In this document: one piece after another, positions 60,566 through 64,000 of the stretch | Layout: every line of letters begins with the position of its first letter | How positions within the stretch are numbered: the first letter of the stretch is position 1 | DNA from: Armatimonadota bacterium | Lineage (GTDB): Bacteria > Armatimonadota > Fimbriimonadia > Fimbriimonadales > Fimbriimonadaceae | DNA length: 64,000 bases | Assembly: GCA_016125185.1 (NCBI GenBank) | Contig: WGMG01000006.1 | Span: 1,488,001-1,552,000, forward strand | Direction of reading: 5' to 3' | Notes under the pieces: generated by a model | The model's input: only the letters and a program-made list of their open reading frames with translations | Told to the model about the DNA's origin: nothing | Database searches by the model: none | Made by a program: the position numbers and the translations under genes

Positions 60566-61101
60566 CACTCCGGCGAGAGCAACCGCTCAAGCCTCCTGAG
60601 TTCTTCTTCCTCTTCGAAAGCCTTCTTGCGGAGAGTGTCCAGGTCTTGTCGTTGCGAAGCCATGAAGCCCACCGGACTCTCGATGAAATTGCTGTACGCC
60701 GAACCCGACATGAGCGTGAAGTCTCGCCCGCTGGCGATCACCACGCATTCGTCTTTAATGTCGATACCCATCAGCTTTCGCAAATCGGCAGGAATGTTCA
60801 GGCGATTCGCATTGTCGATCTCGGCAAATCGAACGTGGGAGTAGACCGCGCTCAGGTAGTACTTCGCGCTGACGTTGTCTTTCGAGAACCGGCTTTCAAC
60901 CTTGGCCCTGATCTCGTCGAACTCCTGCGCGGGATAAATCCTCATAACCTTCGATGCGTCGCAAACCAACTTCACGTCAGTGCCGAGCGCATCGCGGATT
61001 TCCTTTTGGAGCGTAATGCGGCCCTTTTCATCGACGCGGACCGGTTCGTGGCGAGTGACTTGCAATGTCAGGTCCGGCTCTTTTCTGATCTTTTCCGCCA
61101 T
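60565..61101 (-). CDS. mraZ: Transcriptional regulator MraZ
   Basis: A 178-residue protein with two AbrB/SpoVT-like repeats: VDEKGRITLQKEIRDALG near residue 23 and EIDNANRLNIPADLRKLMGI near 95. In other bacteria MraZ rings bind repeated short boxes upstream of their own operon and control the dcw cluster. The second repeat departs somewhat from the usual DxxGR form. An acidic helical tail (EEEEELRRLERLL) extends the C-terminus beyond the usual about 145-150 residues. It is the first dcw gene, with a promoter and candidate MraZ boxes about 150 bp upstream. Confidence 0.92.
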   Translation of the reverse strand: MAEKIRKEPDLTLQVTRHEPVRVDEKGRITLQKEIRDALGTDVKLVCDASKVMRIYPAQEFDEIRAKVESRFSKDNVSAKYYLSAVYSHVRFAEIDNANRLNIPADLRKLMGIDIKDECVVIASGRDFTLMSGSAYSNFIESPVGFMASQRQDLDTLRKKAFEEEEELRRLERLLSPE

Positions 61102-61237
61102 TGTGGACCTGCCGCTGTCTACCTCTTAAGACTTTTGTGGGCAGGGGAGTCTGCATCCATGCATCCACCTGCCCGTAATTCTTGAGTTGGCACCCCAGCC
61201 TTCTCAATCCACCTCCATCCCAGAGTTGAATGAGATG

Positions 61238-61266
61238 ATTATACGGGACTTTCTCCCACAGAACAA
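61238..61266 (-). promoter_or_regulatory. Promoter of the dcw cluster (mraZ promoter)
   Basis: On the minus strand, a perfect TATAAT (61238-61243) with 17 bp to TTGTTC (61261-61266), a weak -35. The leader to mraZ would be about 130 nt, containing a GGGCAGG/CCTGCCC inverted pair. Confidence 0.65.
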
Positions 61267-61280
61267 CCCCAATTTCCCAC
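61254..61280 (-). promoter_or_regulatory. Candidate MraZ boxes
   Basis: On the minus strand, three TGGG(A/G) units lie at 61275-61279, 61267-61271 and 61254-61258; the outer two are GTGGGA exactly 21 bp apart, two helical turns. They overlap the -35 of the mraZ promoter. Known MraZ sites in gammaproteobacteria are TGGGN repeats at about 10-bp spacing, so the match is good though the middle unit is slightly off phase. Confidence 0.5.
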
Positions 61281-61440
61281 AAAATTTCAATTTCTTACAC
61301 GTTAAGAAAACTTCGACTATTTTGTCTAGTCATAAATGATACATTTATGTATATTTATGTCTACTATTATGGAATTAGCAATTTCTGTCAAATGCCCCAC
61401 TCGTGCCAAAACGTGCCGAAATTTGAACCTGAGACGGTCA
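61281..61440. other. AT-rich stretch upstream of the mraZ promoter
   Basis: Noticeably AT-richer than the rest of the window, with runs such as CATTTATGTATATTTATG. No gene is seen. It may be an UP-element-like or protein-binding region between the mraZ promoter and the following small gene. Nothing more can be supported. Confidence 0.4.
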
Positions 61441-61488
61441 AACGTGGGAATTCTCCCCAAAATGTCATAGATTCCCACGACAAATGCA

Positions 61489-61523
61489 AAAGGACCGCCC
61501 GGCATATAGCCCAACGGTCCTTT
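61489..61523 (-). terminator. Terminator of the small minus-strand ORF
   Basis: Read on the minus strand: AAAGGACCG / CGGTCCTTT, a 9-bp stem with a 17-nt loop, followed by TTGCATTTG. It starts 28 bp after the stop of the 34-codon ORF. Farther on, GTGGGAAT and ATTCCCAC (61444-61451, 61471-61478) form a second inverted repeat. Confidence 0.6.
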
Positions 61524-61550
61524 GAAGCCGAATATCGACGACGAAAGTAT

Positions 61551-61655
61551 CTACAGCAGGTGCCGCCTTTCGCGCAGGGACTGTTTGATCAAAACTCCCG
61601 TCGAGAAGGTGCCGGCTGCGAATACTGATATGGTTGCGAGGAGGGTCCAAATCAT
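61551..61655 (-). CDS. 34-residue single-helix membrane protein (candidate)
   Basis: ATG 61655 to TAG 61551. The product has one hydrophobic segment (residues 1-25, including TLLATISVFAAGTFSTGVL) and a short strongly basic tail (KQSLRERRH), the typical build of small bacterial membrane proteins with the tail in the cytoplasm. GGAG lies 10 bases before the ATG and a hairpin terminator follows. TATTAT about 80 bp upstream (near 61735) could be its -10. I recognise no family. It could also be chance, but the signals around it agree with a real gene. Confidence 0.45.
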   Translation of the reverse strand: MIWTLLATISVFAAGTFSTGVLIKQSLRERRHLL

Positions 61656-61733
61656 AGCTATTCAGCTCCACACACCTAATTCCATGAGGCTTCGAGCAAA
61701 ACCCTGGTACCAACCCCAGACTTCGAAACCCAT

Positions 61734-61739
61734 CATAAT
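61734..61739 (+). promoter_or_regulatory. -10 element of the metH gene
   Basis: CATAAT lies 6 nt before ATG 61746. GAGG follows but is only one base from the ATG, too close for normal ribosome binding, so a leaderless start is likely. No SAM or cobalamin riboswitch is visible in the 90 bp upstream. Confidence 0.4.
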
Positions 61740-61745
61740 AGAGGT

Positions 61746-63686
<1,941 letters not shown>

Positions 63687-63752
63687 CCAACGCCCCAATC
63701 TTCCCCCGAATTCATTCGAAATTAACGAACCCCGTGTATCCTAACAAGACAC

Positions 63753-64000
63753 ATGTTCGCTGCGCTCACTTTCGCCATGACCCTCCTGCCGATGATGGCC
63801 CCAATCGACGACCTGAAGATCGAAGACGTCAAGCCGGGTGACGGCGTGGCGGTGAAGCAGTTCGACGTCATCGAGGTCCAGTACGTCGGGACCCTCACCG
63901 ACGGAAAAGAATTCGACTCGTCGACCAAACACGACAAGGCTTTTCGATTCCAAGTCGGCATCGGTCAAGTCATCAAGGGTTGGGACCAAGGTGTCATCGG
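63753..64000 (+). CDS. Exported FKBP-type peptidyl-prolyl isomerase (partial)
   Basis: The first 82 codons are present; the gene runs off the window. A signal-like start (MFAALTFAMTLLPMMAPIDD) suggests export. The FKBP domain begins with VKPGDGVAVKQFDVIEVQYV and GTLTDGKEFDSS, then FQVGIGQVIKGWDQGVIG, the usual substrate pocket. It should speed up proline isomerisation in exported proteins. It starts 66 bp after the metH-like gene. Confidence 0.9.
   Translation, partial: MFAALTFAMTLLPMMAPIDDLKIEDVKPGDGVAVKQFDVIEVQYVGTLTDGKEFDSSTKHDKAFRFQVGIGQVIKGWDQGVI

Noticed and set aside
61281-61440. AT-rich stretch as a possible replication origin
   Set aside because: No DnaA boxes are present and no dnaA, dnaN or gyr gene is near.
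61465-61713. Minus-strand open frame of 82 codons upstream of the metH-like gene
   Set aside because: It runs through the hairpin terminator; the 34-codon ORF in another frame fits the surrounding signals better.
61656-61745. SAM or cobalamin riboswitch upstream of the metH-like gene
   Set aside because: The space is only 90 bp and the conserved cores of these riboswitches are absent.

Overview
The window is one contiguous, GC-rich bacterial chromosome segment with tightly packed, mostly housekeeping genes. The best guess at its source is an Armatimonadota bacterium, probably of the Fimbriimonadia type. This rests on a dcw cluster carrying DUF881 and Sbp genes, meso-DAP type MurE, an isolated GspG-like prepilin, large multi-PAS kinases, frequent GTG/TTG starts, and many short intergenic palindromic repeats. 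It is an inference from gene content, not a database match.

Layout. 1-8 kb: the end of a YncE-like beta-propeller gene, a class III nucleotide cyclase, an acyl-CoA carboxyltransferase (mccB-like), mscL, msrB, a NatAB-type ABC exporter, dnaB and a DUF559 nuclease-like gene. 8-20.4 kb: an orphan nuoG, a stand-alone Clp N-domain protein, an M20 dipeptidase, galK, an unknown protein, guaA with an ABC-2 permease, a secreted globin-like protein and an OmpR-type two-component pair. 20.6-28.1 kb: a prepilin-like gene converging on a 13-gene ribosomal protein operon, rplC to rplE. The operon has its own promoter and terminator; rpsJ is missing in front and rpsN onward is missing behind.

28.2-33.1 kb: a GAF plus degenerate GGDEF-like protein, a small membrane protein, a lipoprotein, a repeat-rich gap and pdhAB. 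33.3-42.9 kb: a signalling island (hybrid kinase plus HD-GYP response regulator; a multi-PAS/GAF kinase flanked by two paralogous Rcp1-like receivers), a sugar isomerase-like protein and a DUF1684 protein. 42.9-61.1 kb: the complete dcw cluster on the minus strand, mraZ-rsmH-ftsL-ftsI-murE-murF-mraY-[390-bp repeat gap]-murD-ftsW-murG-murC::ddl-ftsQ-DUF881-sbp-ftsA-ftsZ. 61.2-64 kb: the mraZ promoter, a 34-codon membrane ORF with its own terminator, a MetH homologue ending after its pterin domain, and the start of a secreted FKBP.

The dcw genes together make the peptidoglycan precursor (MurC-G, MraY, Ddl), export or polymerise it (FtsW, FtsI) and organise the septum (FtsZ, A, Q, L, Sbp, DUF881). 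The most distinctive non-coding content is three families of palindromic repeats, two of them with compensatory stem changes between copies; pairs of DnaA-box-like nonamers upstream of dnaB and ftsZ; and many genes with a -10-like hexamer only 6-9 nt before the start codon, suggesting leaderless mRNAs. No CRISPR array, rRNA, tRNA, IS element or phage was seen, and no obviously new multi-gene defence or metabolic system was found.
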